Shown: positions 17,583 to 27,037 of the stretch, in pieces | How positions within the stretch are numbered: the first letter of the stretch is position 1 | Layout: each line of letters begins with the position of its first letter | Assembly: GCA_947502635.1 (NCBI GenBank) | Contig: CANNAN010000001.1 | Coordinates: 186,001-250,000 of the forward strand | Length of the DNA: 64,000 nucleotides | DNA from: an uncultured Flavobacteriaceae bacterium | GTDB lineage: Bacteria > Bacteroidota > Bacteroidia > Flavobacteriales > Flavobacteriaceae | Direction of reading: 5' to 3' | Position numbers and translations under genes: made by a program | The notes under the pieces: model-generated | Databases searched by the model: none | The model's input: only the letters and a program-made list of their open reading frames with translations | What the model was told of the DNA's origin: nothing

Positions 17583-20500
17583 TTAATAATTCTTTTCTGT
17601 ATGTTGTTCTTTAAAAGCCTTAGGGCTTATGTTGAAGTTCTTTTTAAATAGGCGCCCAAAGTATTTGGGATTGTTATAACCACATTCAAAGCTAACTTCT
17701 GAAATGTTTAGATTTTTGGTCTTTAAAAGATAGCACGCCTTTTCCAATCTTAATTTCGTTATAACATCTGAAGGAGATTGATTTAGAGTTTCTTTAAATA
17801 GACGATAACATTTAATACTAGATATTTCTAGTAGTGCTATTAATTTTTCTACATTAAATGAAGAATCATGCAAATGTTCTTTTAAAATGTTTAAGCTTTT
17901 TTTAATTAGCTTTTCGTTTGGGGTTAATAATTCTTTCTCGTCTGTTAGAATCTGAAAGATTTCTTGCTGTAACGCATCATCACTTTTAGTGTCTTTATGT
18001 TTTATAAGAGCTCCTATTTTTTTGTTAATATATGTTTTACTTGCAGGTAATTGTATAATACTATCAATCCCTAATTCTACAGATTGTTCTTGTAATTCAT
18101 AATTAATATCCTCAGAGATATAAATAATAGATGTTTTTTGTTGATTAGCTTGTGTTTTAAAACTATTCAATAATGAAATGAGCTTGTTAGAAAAAACAGA
18201 TTGATATAAGATTACAACATCAACATCGATATTTTTAATAGCCGATAAAAAATCATTGATATTACTTTCAAAAAAGATATTATATTCATTATGATTTAAT
18301 AATTGATTAACTATTTCAAAATCATTTATATTTCCATAAACAAGTATGGTGTTGTCATTTTTAAGAGAAGATTTATGATTAATATTTAGATGTTTCCAGG
18401 AAACAGCTTGTATAATTTCAACATCAGTATCCGCTTTAATTACAGGAATTGAAAGTAATGTGCTAAAAAGCTCTTGAACATGGTTTGATATATTTGCATC
18501 TAAATCACTGAGTAGTACTTTTACCGCTTTAAAATAAGGGCTATAGTGCTGAATATTGTACCAATTGTTTTTTAAAGTACTACTGTTAGATTCTATTTTA
18601 ATATCTAATGCATCATTTTCATAATTAATAATAATATGTAATGAACTTTCTGAGTCGGAATATTTTATAATATCATGAAAGAAATATTGCATGAGTAACT
18701 TAAACCTTAAAATATCAATATCTACCCATGATATTTTTGAGTTAATTTCGCAGTTAAAATTAATTTTAGAGGCTTGCAGTACTGTTTTTATTTTTTCTAT
18801 AAAGACTTTAATGATAGGTAATAAGTTTATGGATGTTACTTTATAGTCGCCAATATCCTCAATGTGGTCTAGGTAGTGCCATTCGGAAATCAGATTAATT
18901 AGTTTTCCTGATTGATGAAGTAGTTTATCCTTAATTTCGGAAGCATTTTGAATATCGTAAACCGTTTTAATAATTTCTGAGATGGGTGTTCTAAATTCTG
19001 CTAAAACAAAGGTCTTAAACTTTTCAATTTCAAAAGCTTCATTTTTTAAATCGTTATGAAGTTTTAAAAGCTTTTCTTTTTGTAATACAATTTCTTTATT
19101 TTTTTCATCTAAAAGATTGTTTTTAGTTAATAAAGCTTCTTTTTGGTGTTCTATTTTTAAAGTGCGTTTAGCAATGAGTTCTTCTAGTTTTTTATTTTGA
19201 ACTCTAATAGCTTTATTTCGTATATATATAATATAACTGGAAGCTAAAAGAATTAGAACAATTAGCAAGATGTAAAACCATACCATCCTATAAAAAGGCT
19301 TCAGTATTTTTAATGACAAAACCATTGAGGTTTCTGGATTGTCTATGCCATTTTTTATCCAAAACTCATAATTACCAGCGGGTAAGTTTTCGTATGTTAT
19401 ATGTTGCGATGGGTCTAAAAGTTTCCATTCTTTATCGAGATTGTTAAGTTTATAAAATACTTGTGTCTGTTTTGGATTAGGAAAAATAATAGGTTTAATT
19501 TTTACTTGTAATTTGTTGTTAGAATATCGTTTTTCTATAAAATCTAAATATTTTTCATTGCCATCTATTATTATTTTTAAACGAGGGTTGTTTTTCTTAA
19601 AACTAATACTACTGGGTTTAAAGTAGTTTAAGCCATTTATGCCGCCAAAAAATAACATCCCTTTAGAATCTTGATAATATGCACCTTCTGAAAATTCTAT
19701 AGCTTGCCAGCCAGCTTTTGGGTTTATAGAAAAAACAGAGAAATCTTTTTTATCTATAGTCCCAATGCCTTTAGAGGTGCTTATCCAAATTTTATCATTA
19801 TTATCAATGATTCCAAACACTAGATGGCTTGGTAAACCTTCTTTCTCGGTTATGTTTTTAATAATGCCTTGATTTTTATCATAAATACTAATACCTCCTA
19901 AAGAAGCAATCCAGTAATATCCAGATTCCTGATCTTTATAAATGGAGTAGATACTATTACCTAATAACCCATGGTTTGTCGTAATAGCTGTTTGTTTCCC
20001 AGTTGATAGGTTTAATATAATAACACCATTAGTCTCTGTCGCAATAAGAGCTTCGTTAGCTATTATTTTAATGTCTCTTATGTTGTATGGTATTAAGGCG
20101 TTTTGTCCTTTAAATGTTTCAAAACGATTTTTTTTGATATTGAATTTAGCCACTCCACCCCAACATGCAATCCACAACTGCTTATTCGTATCTTCATATA
20201 TCGAATAGTTTCTATTATTGGGGAGTGCTGGGATGTTTTTTGAACTATATAATGAATAGTTTCCGTGTTTTATATGGATAAGTCCTGCATAACTTCCAGC
20301 CCATATAGTGCCGTCTGATGCTGTAAATAGTGTTCTAATACGATTCCAGTCAGGTTGTGTTTTTGCTTCTTTTATATGGAATTTAATAAAACATTTTGTC
20401 TTTGTACTATATGTGAAAAGTCCTGAGGTGTAGTAGCCTAACCATAAATTCCCATTTAAATCTTTTGTAATAGCGCGTAACGTTTCGTTTGGTAAATGCG

Positions 20501-21311
20501 GGTACTTTTTGGGGTGGGATGTCACCGATGTTATTTGCTCTGAGTTAGTGTAAGCCATACTAATTCCACCATCTTTATGTCCCAGCCAAATATTTCCAAA
20601 AATATCTTTGTGTAATTTTTCTATTTCGTTACTCTTAAAGCTATAGTTTGAATATTGATCATATGTATAGTGGTCTATATGTTCATTATTAATGTTTTCC
20701 AAATTATTTGGAATAATATACAGTCCATTTCTGCGTGTAGCATACCAAACATTTCCAGATTTGTCTTTTAAGACGTCATTGATGATTAGGTCTGGGTATT
20801 TACTTAAAAGAATGGTTTTAAGTGTTTTTTGATTTGACCACTTAGTATCTATAGATTTTACTTCTTTAAATGAATTACCAATAAACTCGTAATTTATATT
20901 TTCTGTTTGAACAATAATATTTCCTTTTTTAGAAACCTTTATATCTTTTGGAGTTTCTTTAAATTTGAAATTTTGAAATTTATTATTTCCAATATATTTA
21001 CTCACATTACCTTCACGAGTGTAAATCCATATAAAACCTGTACTGTCTTTTTCTAATTTTACTATGTAATTACCGGGGATTGATAAGTTATTGTTAACGT
21101 CATGTTTATAAATTGTAAACTTGTAACCATCATAATAATTTAAACCATCCCAAGTGGCAATCCAAAGTCCACCATCCAGATCGTTTTCAATATCTACTAC
21201 CGAATTGTTGGATAGTCCAGAACTTGTTTCAAAACTTTCAAACTTAATATGTTGAGACCACCCAAATACAAATGAAATTGATATGATAAATGAAATGAAG
21301 TTTTTTAGCAT
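17583..21311 (-). CDS. Hybrid two-component-type regulator with degenerate kinase and receiver
   Basis: A 1242-residue protein with hybrid two-component system (HTCS) architecture: signal peptide, two periplasmic beta-propellers of reg_prop repeats (WIATWDGLNYYDG, IWAGSYAGLIHI and similar), a Y_Y_Y domain (about 585-665), a TM helix (about 672-696), a coiled coil, kinase-like region, receiver-like region and a C-terminal AraC HTH (about 1130-1240; VSFECGYNNPKYFGRLFKKNF). The H-box reads FVLAEFRTP, with Ala771 where the phospho-accepting His should be. The N and G boxes are not recognisable. The receiver has Tyr1036 in place of Asp, lacks the acidic pair and lacks the KP lysine. Phosphotransfer therefore looks impossible, while the sensor and DNA-binding ends look intact. 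It should control the adjacent susCD and phosphoesterase genes. Confidence 0.9.
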   Translation of the reverse strand: MLKNFISFIISISFVFGWSQHIKFESFETSSGLSNNSVVDIENDLDGGLWIATWDGLNYYDGYKFTIYKHDVNNNLSIPGNYIVKLEKDSTGFIWIYTREGNVSKYIGNNKFQNFKFKETPKDIKVSKKGNIIVQTENINYEFIGNSFKEVKSIDTKWSNQKTLKTILLSKYPDLIINDVLKDKSGNVWYATRRNGLYIIPNNLENINNEHIDHYTYDQYSNYSFKSNEIEKLHKDIFGNIWLGHKDGGISMAYTNSEQITSVTSHPKKYPHLPNETLRAITKDLNGNLWLGYYTSGLFTYSTKTKCFIKFHIKEAKTQPDWNRIRTLFTASDGTIWAGSYAGLIHIKHGNYSLYSSKNIPALPNNRNYSIYEDTNKQLWIACWGGVAKFNIKKNRFETFKGQNALIPYNIRDIKIIANEALIATETNGVIILNLSTGKQTAITTNHGLLGNSIYSIYKDQESGYYWIASLGGISIYDKNQGIIKNITEKEGLPSHLVFGIIDNNDKIWISTSKGIGTIDKKDFSVFSINPKAGWQAIEFSEGAYYQDSKGMLFFGGINGLNYFKPSSISFKKNNPRLKIIIDGNEKYLDFIEKRYSNNKLQVKIKPIIFPNPKQTQVFYKLNNLDKEWKLLDPSQHITYENLPAGNYEFWIKNGIDNPETSMVLSLKILKPFYRMVWFYILLIVLILLASSYIIYIRNKAIRVQNKKLEELIAKRTLKIEHQKEALLTKNNLLDEKNKEIVLQKEKLLKLHNDLKNEAFEIEKFKTFVLAEFRTPISEIIKTVYDIQNASEIKDKLLHQSGKLINLISEWHYLDHIEDIGDYKVTSINLLPIIKVFIEKIKTVLQASKINFNCEINSKISWVDIDILRFKLLMQYFFHDIIKYSDSESSLHIIINYENDALDIKIESNSSTLKNNWYNIQHYSPYFKAVKVLLSDLDANISNHVQELFSTLLSIPVIKADTDVEIIQAVSWKHLNINHKSSLKNDNTILVYGNINDFEIVNQLLNHNEYNIFFESNINDFLSAIKNIDVDVVILYQSVFSNKLISLLNSFKTQANQQKTSIIYISEDINYELQEQSVELGIDSIIQLPASKTYINKKIGALIKHKDTKSDDALQQEIFQILTDEKELLTPNEKLIKKSLNILKEHLHDSSFNVEKLIALLEISSIKCYRLFKETLNQSPSDVITKLRLEKACYLLKTKNLNISEVSFECGYNNPKYFGRLFKKNFNISPKAFKEQHTEKNY

Positions 21312-21415
21312 CTAGACTATTTTAACCTACAATAATATGGCTCTAATTTTAACTTAATATGACCAGAGGATTAAATTACAAGTAAGAAATAATAGGTTCA
21401 TTTTTCAGCATAAAA

Positions 21416-21442
21416 AAAGCCACGAATTTAATTCGTGGCTTT
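21416..21442 (-). terminator. Strong hairpin terminator after the aminotransferase gene
   Basis: AAAGCCACGAATT (21416-21428) pairs perfectly with AATTCGTGGCTTT (21430-21442). The flanking A-run on the plus strand is a T-run on the minus strand, so it ends the aminotransferase transcript. Confidence 0.85.
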
Positions 21443-21468
21443 AAAAATATTTTAAAATTATAAGCTAT

Positions 21469-22653
21469 TTAACTCACAACTTCTTTGATGCGTTTTATAG
21501 CTTCGATAATTTGTTCTTGAGATGCTGCATAAGAAATACGAATACAATTCGGATTTCCAAAAGCATCACCTGTTACAGTTGCAACTAACGCTTCTTCTAA
21601 CAAGTATAAAGAGAAATCTGTAGCATTATTTATTGTTTTACCTCGTAGTGTTTTACCAAAGTAAAAAGAAATATCTGGGAATACATAAAAAGCACCTTCT
21701 GGCGTGTTTGAATTAAACCCTTCAACATCATTTAATAATCCAAGTACTAAATCACGACGCACTTTAAATTCATCGATCATATATTGTACTTGACTAGGTG
21801 CTGCATTAAGTGCAGTAATTACTGCTTGTTGTGCAATACAGTTAGCGCCACTGGTAATTTGACCTTGCATTTTGTTGCAAGCACGTGCTATTTTTTCTGG
21901 AGCACCAATAAAACCAATACGCCATCCCGTCATAGCAAATGCTTTAGAGACACCATTTACGGTAATCGTATTATTGTACATGTCTTCAAATTCAGCCATA
22001 CTAGCATGCCCTTCACCGTAGTTTATATGTTCATATATTTCATCAGAAACAACATATATGTTCGGGTATTTAACCAATACATCTGCAAGCGCTCTTAATT
22101 CTTCTTTGCTATATACAGATCCACTTGGGTTACAAGGCGAGCTAAACCACATCATTTTAGTGTTTGGTGTGATAGCAGCTTCAAGTTGTTCTGGTGTCAT
22201 TTTAAAATCGGTATCAATAGACGTTTTAACTTCTACAGGAACCCCATCATTCAATTTAACAATATCAGAATAGCTAACCCAGTAAGGGCAAGGTAAAAGA
22301 ACTTCATCTCCTTTATTTAGCATCACAGCAGCTATATTTGCTAAACATTGTTTAGCACCTGTTGAAACAACTATTTGTGGTAGCGTATAAGTTAAGTTGT
22401 TATCACGTTTAAATTTAGTAATAACAGCTTGCTTTAATTCTACATATCCATCAACTGGAGAGTACGAATTGTAATTATCATTTATGGCTTGAATCGCAGC
22501 ATCTTTAATGAAATCTGGTGTGTTAAAGTCTGGTTCACCAAGGCTCAGACCAATAATGTCTTTTCCTTCACCTCTAAGTTCTCTTGCTTTTGCTGCCATA
22601 GCTAAAGTGGCAGACGTAGACATGTTTAAAATTCTATCTGATAATAAGTTCAT
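21469..22653 (-). CDS. aspC: Class I pyridoxal-phosphate aminotransferase (aspartate aminotransferase type)
   Basis: A 394-residue fold-type I aminotransferase of the Igamma (aspartate/prephenate aminotransferase) type. The PLP Lys sits in NGVSKAFAMTGWRIGF. Other family marks are GLSLGEPDFNTPDFI near residue 36, the FSSPCNPSGSVYS Asn loop, YVVSDEIYEHINYG with the Asp that binds the pyridine nitrogen, and a C-terminal RISYA arginine for the substrate carboxylate. It probably interconverts aspartate and oxaloacetate; tyrosine or prephenate activity is possible. The desaturase gene lies 38 bases upstream in the same orientation, and co-transcription is possible. A strong terminator follows. Confidence 0.88.
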   Translation of the reverse strand: MNLLSDRILNMSTSATLAMAAKARELRGEGKDIIGLSLGEPDFNTPDFIKDAAIQAINDNYNSYSPVDGYVELKQAVITKFKRDNNLTYTLPQIVVSTGAKQCLANIAAVMLNKGDEVLLPCPYWVSYSDIVKLNDGVPVEVKTSIDTDFKMTPEQLEAAITPNTKMMWFSSPCNPSGSVYSKEELRALADVLVKYPNIYVVSDEIYEHINYGEGHASMAEFEDMYNNTITVNGVSKAFAMTGWRIGFIGAPEKIARACNKMQGQITSGANCIAQQAVITALNAAPSQVQYMIDEFKVRRDLVLGLLNDVEGFNSNTPEGAFYVFPDISFYFGKTLRGKTINNATDFSLYLLEEALVATVTGDAFGNPNCIRISYAASQEQIIEAIKRIKEVVS

Positions 22654-22691
22654 TTTTTTATATATGTTGTGTTGAAGTAAAAATGTGAGTT

Positions 22692-23786
22692 TTAGGCTAA
22701 ACTAGGTTTTTTTCCTAATACTTTAAGTTGGTTGTAATGCTCATAAATAGCTTCCCAAATAGTTTCATATTCGTTATAGGGTAAGCTAAACTCGTTAGCC
22801 GTTTCTTTAACTATTTTTGCTATTCTATTATAGTGAATATGACTAATTTGAGCAAATAAGTGATGCTCAACTTGACGGTTTAATCCACCAGTATAAAACT
22901 CTACGATCCAGCTTTTAGGTGAAAAGTTTGATGTTGTAAACAATTGATGAATTGCCCAAGTATTTTTCATATTACCATTTTCATCTGGTAAAGGCATTTC
23001 TGTGTTAGGCATAACATGTGCTAATTGAAAAATAACACTTAGAATAATCCCGGCAGTATAATGCATAATGAAAAAACCTATTAAAACTTGCCACCAAGCA
23101 AATCCTAAAGCCAATGGTAAAACAACCCATATAGCATAATATAGAATTTTACCAATAATTAGCTTAGTCCATTGCGTAGCAGGGTTCGGGAATTTACCGT
23201 AAGATAATTTCCTTTTTAAATACAGAAATGTTTGTTTAAAATCTGTTGTGATTGCCCAATTTACAGTTAACAAACCATATAAAAAGAACGCGTAATATTT
23301 TTGGTATTTATGAATTTTAAGCCATTTTGTATGCTTTGAAAAACGTATAATTCTACCAGCATCAATATCTTCATCATGTCCTTGTATGTTTGTGTAAGTA
23401 TGATGTAAAACGTTGTGTTGTACTTTCCAGTTATAGTCATTTCCAGCTAAAATGTAAATGCTACTTCCCATTAATTTATTAACCCATTTCTTACTTGAAA
23501 AAGAACCATGATTAGCATCATGCATGACATTCATACCAACACCTGCCATACCAATACCAACAATCATCATAAAAATAACCTGAACCCAAGCAGGTAAATC
23601 AATTGTAAAAATTAGTGCCACTGGCACAATAAGTAACGAAAACATAACTATGGCTTTCGTATATAATTTCCAGTTTCCAGTACGTTTTATATTGTTGTCT
23701 TTAAAGTAATCGTTAACACGTTTGTTAAGTGTTTTAAAAAACTTAGCAGAATCAGTCCTTGAAAAGGTTAATGCTTGTTTACTCAT
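22692..23786 (-). CDS. Membrane fatty acid desaturase
   Basis: A 364-residue integral membrane di-iron enzyme of the acyl-CoA/acyl-lipid desaturase family. The three histidine boxes are present: HDANH (HxxxH), HNVLHHTYTN (HxxHH) and QVEHHLF (QxxHH). Two paired hydrophobic segments flank them (for example FSLLIVPVALIFTIDLP and FFIMHYTAGIILSVIF). The spacing resembles the front-end or Delta-6-like branch, but regioselectivity cannot be read. It probably adjusts membrane lipid unsaturation. It lies upstream of aspC with a short gap. Confidence 0.9.
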   Translation of the reverse strand: MSKQALTFSRTDSAKFFKTLNKRVNDYFKDNNIKRTGNWKLYTKAIVMFSLLIVPVALIFTIDLPAWVQVIFMMIVGIGMAGVGMNVMHDANHGSFSSKKWVNKLMGSSIYILAGNDYNWKVQHNVLHHTYTNIQGHDEDIDAGRIIRFSKHTKWLKIHKYQKYYAFFLYGLLTVNWAITTDFKQTFLYLKRKLSYGKFPNPATQWTKLIIGKILYYAIWVVLPLALGFAWWQVLIGFFIMHYTAGIILSVIFQLAHVMPNTEMPLPDENGNMKNTWAIHQLFTTSNFSPKSWIVEFYTGGLNRQVEHHLFAQISHIHYNRIAKIVKETANEFSLPYNEYETIWEAIYEHYNQLKVLGKKPSLA

Positions 23787-23838
23787 GCTATTAATTTAAA
23801 ATATAAGAAGGAATAAATCCTAATTGTTATATACTGCA

Positions 23839-23846
23839 CAAAGATA
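23839..23846 (-). promoter_or_regulatory. Putative -7 box (TATCTTTG) for the desaturase gene
   Basis: An exact TAnnTTTG match on the minus strand, 52 bases before the desaturase start. A TTG on the same strand lies only nine bases upstream of it, too close for a standard -33 element. Confidence 0.45.
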
Positions 23847-23903
23847 AGTATAAACCAACTTAAGTAATAACGTTTTTTTGTAAAAATATGGATATAAAAA
23901 GTA

Positions 23904-23911
23904 TATTTTTG
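23904..23911 (+). promoter_or_regulatory. Putative promoter of rsmG (TTG-N23-TATTTTTG)
   Basis: TATTTTTG at 23904-23911 matches TAnnTTTG, 17 bases before the rsmG ATG. TTG at 23878-23880 lies 23 bases upstream, near the upper limit of the spacing known for this promoter class. Confidence 0.5.
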
Positions 23912-23928
23912 TTGAAAATTTAACACTT

Positions 23929-24558
23929 ATGGAACTAGTTTTAAAATATTTCCCAGAGCTAACTGATGACCAGATTTCAAAGTTTGAAAAGCTAGAAGCG
24001 CTTTATCAAGATTGGAATTTAAAGATAAATGTGGTATCTCGTAAAGATATTGATGAGCTTTATTTACGTCATGTGTTACACTCTTTGGCTATAGCAAAGG
24101 TTTTAAAATTTAAGGAAGGGAGTAAAATTCTAGACGTTGGAACAGGAGGTGGGTTTCCTGGAGTTCCTTTAGCTATTCTATTTCCTGAATGTTCTTTTCA
24201 TTTAGTTGATAGTATAGCCAAAAAATTAAAAGTAGTTGAAGAGGTTGTTGGAGGTTTGGGATTAACGAATGTAAGGACAACGCATAGCCGTGTAGAAGAA
24301 ATTAAAGATACTTACGACTTTATTGTAAGCCGAGCTGTAGCAGCAATGCCAACTTTTGTACATTGGGTAAAAGGCAAAATTGCTAAAGAGCAAAAACATG
24401 ATCTTAAAAATGGGATACTCTATCTGAAAGGGGGTGATTTAAGCGAAGAACTTCAAGATTATAGAACAGCAACTATATCTAATTTAAGTGATTTTTATAC
24501 AGAAGATTTTTTTGAAACGAAGAAAGTTGTACACTTACCGTTAAAATTTCGAGGGTAA
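23929..24558 (+). CDS. rsmG: 16S rRNA (guanine(527)-N(7))-methyltransferase RsmG
   Basis: A 209-residue SAM methyltransferase. The GidB/RsmG hallmarks are an N-terminal helical region (LYQDWNLKINVVSRKD), the motif ILDVGTGGGFPGVPLAI at about 65-81, FHLVDSIAKKLKVVEEV, and FIVSRAVAAMP for the later SAM-binding strand. It methylates G527 of 16S rRNA in the decoding region, and its loss is known to give low-level streptomycin resistance in other bacteria. It ends eight bases before the stop of the convergent TPR gene. Confidence 0.95.
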   Translation: MELVLKYFPELTDDQISKFEKLEALYQDWNLKINVVSRKDIDELYLRHVLHSLAIAKVLKFKEGSKILDVGTGGGFPGVPLAILFPECSFHLVDSIAKKLKVVEEVVGGLGLTNVRTTHSRVEEIKDTYDFIVSRAVAAMPTFVHWVKGKIAKEQKHDLKNGILYLKGGDLSEELQDYRTATISNLSDFYTEDFFETKKVVHLPLKFRG

Positions 24559-24566
24559 TTTCAATA

Positions 24567-25523
24567 TTACAATTTCAATAAGGCACTCATGTTTTCATTA
24601 AAATAGTAGTACTGATTCTGAAACCAATAGGTATTAACAAACAAATCGATAGTATCGATACTTTTTTCTGGAGACAATATAGACTTAGCTTTTTGCAAAT
24701 TCAATTTAGCATTTGGGATGTCTCCCATTTTGTAATAAGTTAAAGCGAGACCAAGAAGCGCATCAAAATCTGTCGCATCAAATTTTAACGCAGCAGAAAA
24801 ATCGGAAACAGCATTATTGTATTTACCCAATAACATATAGGATGCGCCTCTATAAAAGTATGCAAACGCATTATTACTATTAATTCTTAATGCAGTAGAT
24901 AAATCGATATTGGCTTTTTGGTAGTAATTAATATCCATATAAAAGACACCTCTATTGTAAAAGTTATGGGCACTTGGTTCTGCTATAATTGCCAAAGAGT
25001 AATCATTTAACGCGTTCTTTGGGTCATTTATGGCTTTATAAGCTGCAGCTCTTAATGTGTATGTTTTTGGTTGATTAGGGACTGCTTTTATAACACGACT
25101 AAAATCTTTTATAGCCTCTTTATACTCTCCTAGGTCGTATTTTACACACCCAAGACTATATAACGCATCAACAAAGGTTGTGTCGATTTTGAAGGCCTTA
25201 CTGTAATCTTCTTTTGCGCCAATAAAATCTTTTAAACTATATCTTGAATTTCCTCTGTTATAATAGGTGTCTGCATCAGGATTCAAAACAATTATTTTTG
25301 AATAATCAACGATGGCTCCATGATAATCTCCTAAATCATTTTTTGCAATCCCGCGATAAAAATAAGCATCAAGGTTTTTAGCATCTAATTCTAAAGCTTT
25401 TGTAAAAAGATTTATCTTTTCATTTAAATCGGTTTCTCTTATAGCTTTTCTAAAAAACTTATTGGACTGAGAGTATGTGAATAACGGAATTAAAATTAAT
25501 ATTAATATGATGCTTTTTTTCAT
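24567..25523 (-). CDS. Secreted or periplasmic TPR-repeat protein
   Basis: About 318 residues from the chosen start MKKSIILILILIPLFTYSQ, which is a classic Sec signal peptide. A longer frame opens at a TTG 18 bases upstream but only adds polar residues in front of the signal peptide, so the ATG at 25523 is preferred. The mature part is about eight tetratricopeptide repeats (for example AYFYRGIAKNDLGDYHGAIVD and AYFYRGASYMLLGKYNNAV). Such repeats mediate protein-protein contacts, and no catalytic domain is present. It is convergent with rsmG. The partner is unknown. Confidence 0.85.
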   Translation of the reverse strand: MKKSIILILILIPLFTYSQSNKFFRKAIRETDLNEKINLFTKALELDAKNLDAYFYRGIAKNDLGDYHGAIVDYSKIIVLNPDADTYYNRGNSRYSLKDFIGAKEDYSKAFKIDTTFVDALYSLGCVKYDLGEYKEAIKDFSRVIKAVPNQPKTYTLRAAAYKAINDPKNALNDYSLAIIAEPSAHNFYNRGVFYMDINYYQKANIDLSTALRINSNNAFAYFYRGASYMLLGKYNNAVSDFSAALKFDATDFDALLGLALTYYKMGDIPNAKLNLQKAKSILSPEKSIDTIDLFVNTYWFQNQYYYFNENMSALLKL

Positions 25524-25767
25524 ATACAATTTATTCAACAAATAATATGCCGTTTTTTTACGACTAAATGTAATATAATTTTTAAAAAAAAGAGAATCTT
25601 TTGTAAATGATTACACTTTTTAGCGATATAAAATGGTTAAAATTGGTTTATAGTAAGATTTTATTTGTTTTTTATCAAAAAATATATGGCTTGCATTAAA
25701 TCAATCATAGGGCTTGTTGATATTAATTTTATTTAAGGCTTTAAAAAATAATCAGAATAGCAGAATG

Positions 25768-25807
25768 CTTATTCATTAATAAGAAAGAGCTACTTATTCG
25801 TTAATAA
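25768..25807. repeat. Short direct repeat at the end of the sigma factor gene
   Basis: CTTATTCATTAATAA (25768-25782) and CTTATTCGTTAATAA (25793-25807) differ at one base and are 25 bases apart. The second copy is the last codons of the sigma factor gene; the first lies just past its stop codon. Confidence 0.5.
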
Positions 25808-27037
25808 TAAATTGGATTTCTTTTTTTGCAGATAGTTTTTTTCAAATTTATTATTGACCAAGCTTATAGCATAATCAATATGCTTAATTGCTTCAGGTAG
25901 GTCGTTTATAGCATGATAGTAGTCAGACAGTGTCCCATAATATAGGTAGGCTCTTTGTGCAAAATCGTTTGGCTTAATTTGATCAAGATAATTTTTAGAT
26001 ATTTCATAATCTTTAGTCTGTAAGCAAACAACTGCCATAGTTAGTAAATGTGTAGGCATAGGTTGAATGGCATTAAGGCATTCATACCAATGAAGTATTT
26101 TATCCCATTTAGTATCTTCAAAACGTACTGCGCGTAAATGCTCTGCGGCAATAGCGGCTTCATAATGATAGCAAGAAAATGTAGGAGTGTCAACAGCTTT
26201 ATCCATCATGATGTTTCCTAGCTTTATTAAGGGAAAATGCCATTGGCTTCTATCTTGGTTTTTTAGATCTAAAAGTTCATTTTTAGCATTTGTTTTAGTT
26301 TCAATGCGTGCCGAATGAAAACACATTAATGCAAATAAGGCATAAACTTCTGGTGTACGTGTATGTTTGTTTTTTAGAAGTATTTTGCACAAACGCATGG
26401 CTTCGCCGCATAATTCTTTTTGTATAAGTGTTTGTTTTTTGTTGGAATGAAATCCTTCATTAAAAATGAGATATAGGACTTCCATAACACTTTCTAAGCG
26501 TTGAGGTAATAAGGCTCCTTGGGGAATCTGGAATTTTAATTGGGCTTTATGTATGGCTTTACGAGCACGAGTTAGTCTTTTTTTTATACTATCCTCTTTC
26601 GTTAACAAAGCAGAAGAGATTTCTTTTATACTAAACCCTGAAACTGTTTTTAATGCAAACGAAATACGGTCTCTGGGGTCTAATTTAGGGTGGCAAGCCG
26701 TAAAGATCATACGTAGTTGTGCGTCTTCAATTTCAGTATCTAAGAAAAGATCATTTATGGCAATAGCATTGGTGCCATAAATAATATTAGGAAGGTGTTT
26801 TTTTTCGGTATTCAGTTTCCTGAAAATATCTAAAACCCTATTTTTAGCAGCTTGAGTTAGCCAAGCTTCAGGATTGTCAGGTAGTTTAGTACGCCAAGAA
26901 ATACTAGCTTTTATAAAAGTATCCTGGACGGCATCCTCAATAATTTCAAGATGGGAGAGACCAAAGATTCGAGTTAAAACAGAGACCATCTTTCCGCTAT
27001 GATAACGGAACAAATGGTCTATAAGTTTTGTTTCCAT
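25790..27037 (-). CDS. ECF-type RNA polymerase sigma factor with C-terminal extension (ECF42-like)
   Basis: A 415-residue protein. Residues about 10-75 form sigma region 2 (LSHLEIIEDAVQDTFIKA) and about 105-165 region 4 (FALKTVSGFSIKEISSALLTKEDSIKKRLTRARKAI). A long helical C-terminal extension (about 180-415) with TPR-like character follows. This size and the YCII/DGPF-type partner directly upstream are the marks of group ECF42, which has no classical anti-sigma factor and is thought to be controlled through its extension. Its start overlaps the partner's stop as TAATG, so the two genes are translationally coupled. Confidence 0.88.
   Translation of the reverse strand: METKLIDHLFRYHSGKMVSVLTRIFGLSHLEIIEDAVQDTFIKASISWRTKLPDNPEAWLTQAAKNRVLDIFRKLNTEKKHLPNIIYGTNAIAINDLFLDTEIEDAQLRMIFTACHPKLDPRDRISFALKTVSGFSIKEISSALLTKEDSIKKRLTRARKAIHKAQLKFQIPQGALLPQRLESVMEVLYLIFNEGFHSNKKQTLIQKELCGEAMRLCKILLKNKHTRTPEVYALFALMCFHSARIETKTNAKNELLDLKNQDRSQWHFPLIKLGNIMMDKAVDTPTFSCYHYEAAIAAEHLRAVRFEDTKWDKILHWYECLNAIQPMPTHLLTMAVVCLQTKDYEISKNYLDQIKPNDFAQRAYLYYGTLSDYYHAINDLPEAIKHIDYAISLVNNKFEKNYLQKKKSNLLLTNK

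Noticed and set aside
25524-25541. Longer TTG start for the TPR protein
   Set aside because: It would put six polar residues before a perfect signal peptide beginning with ATG at 25523.
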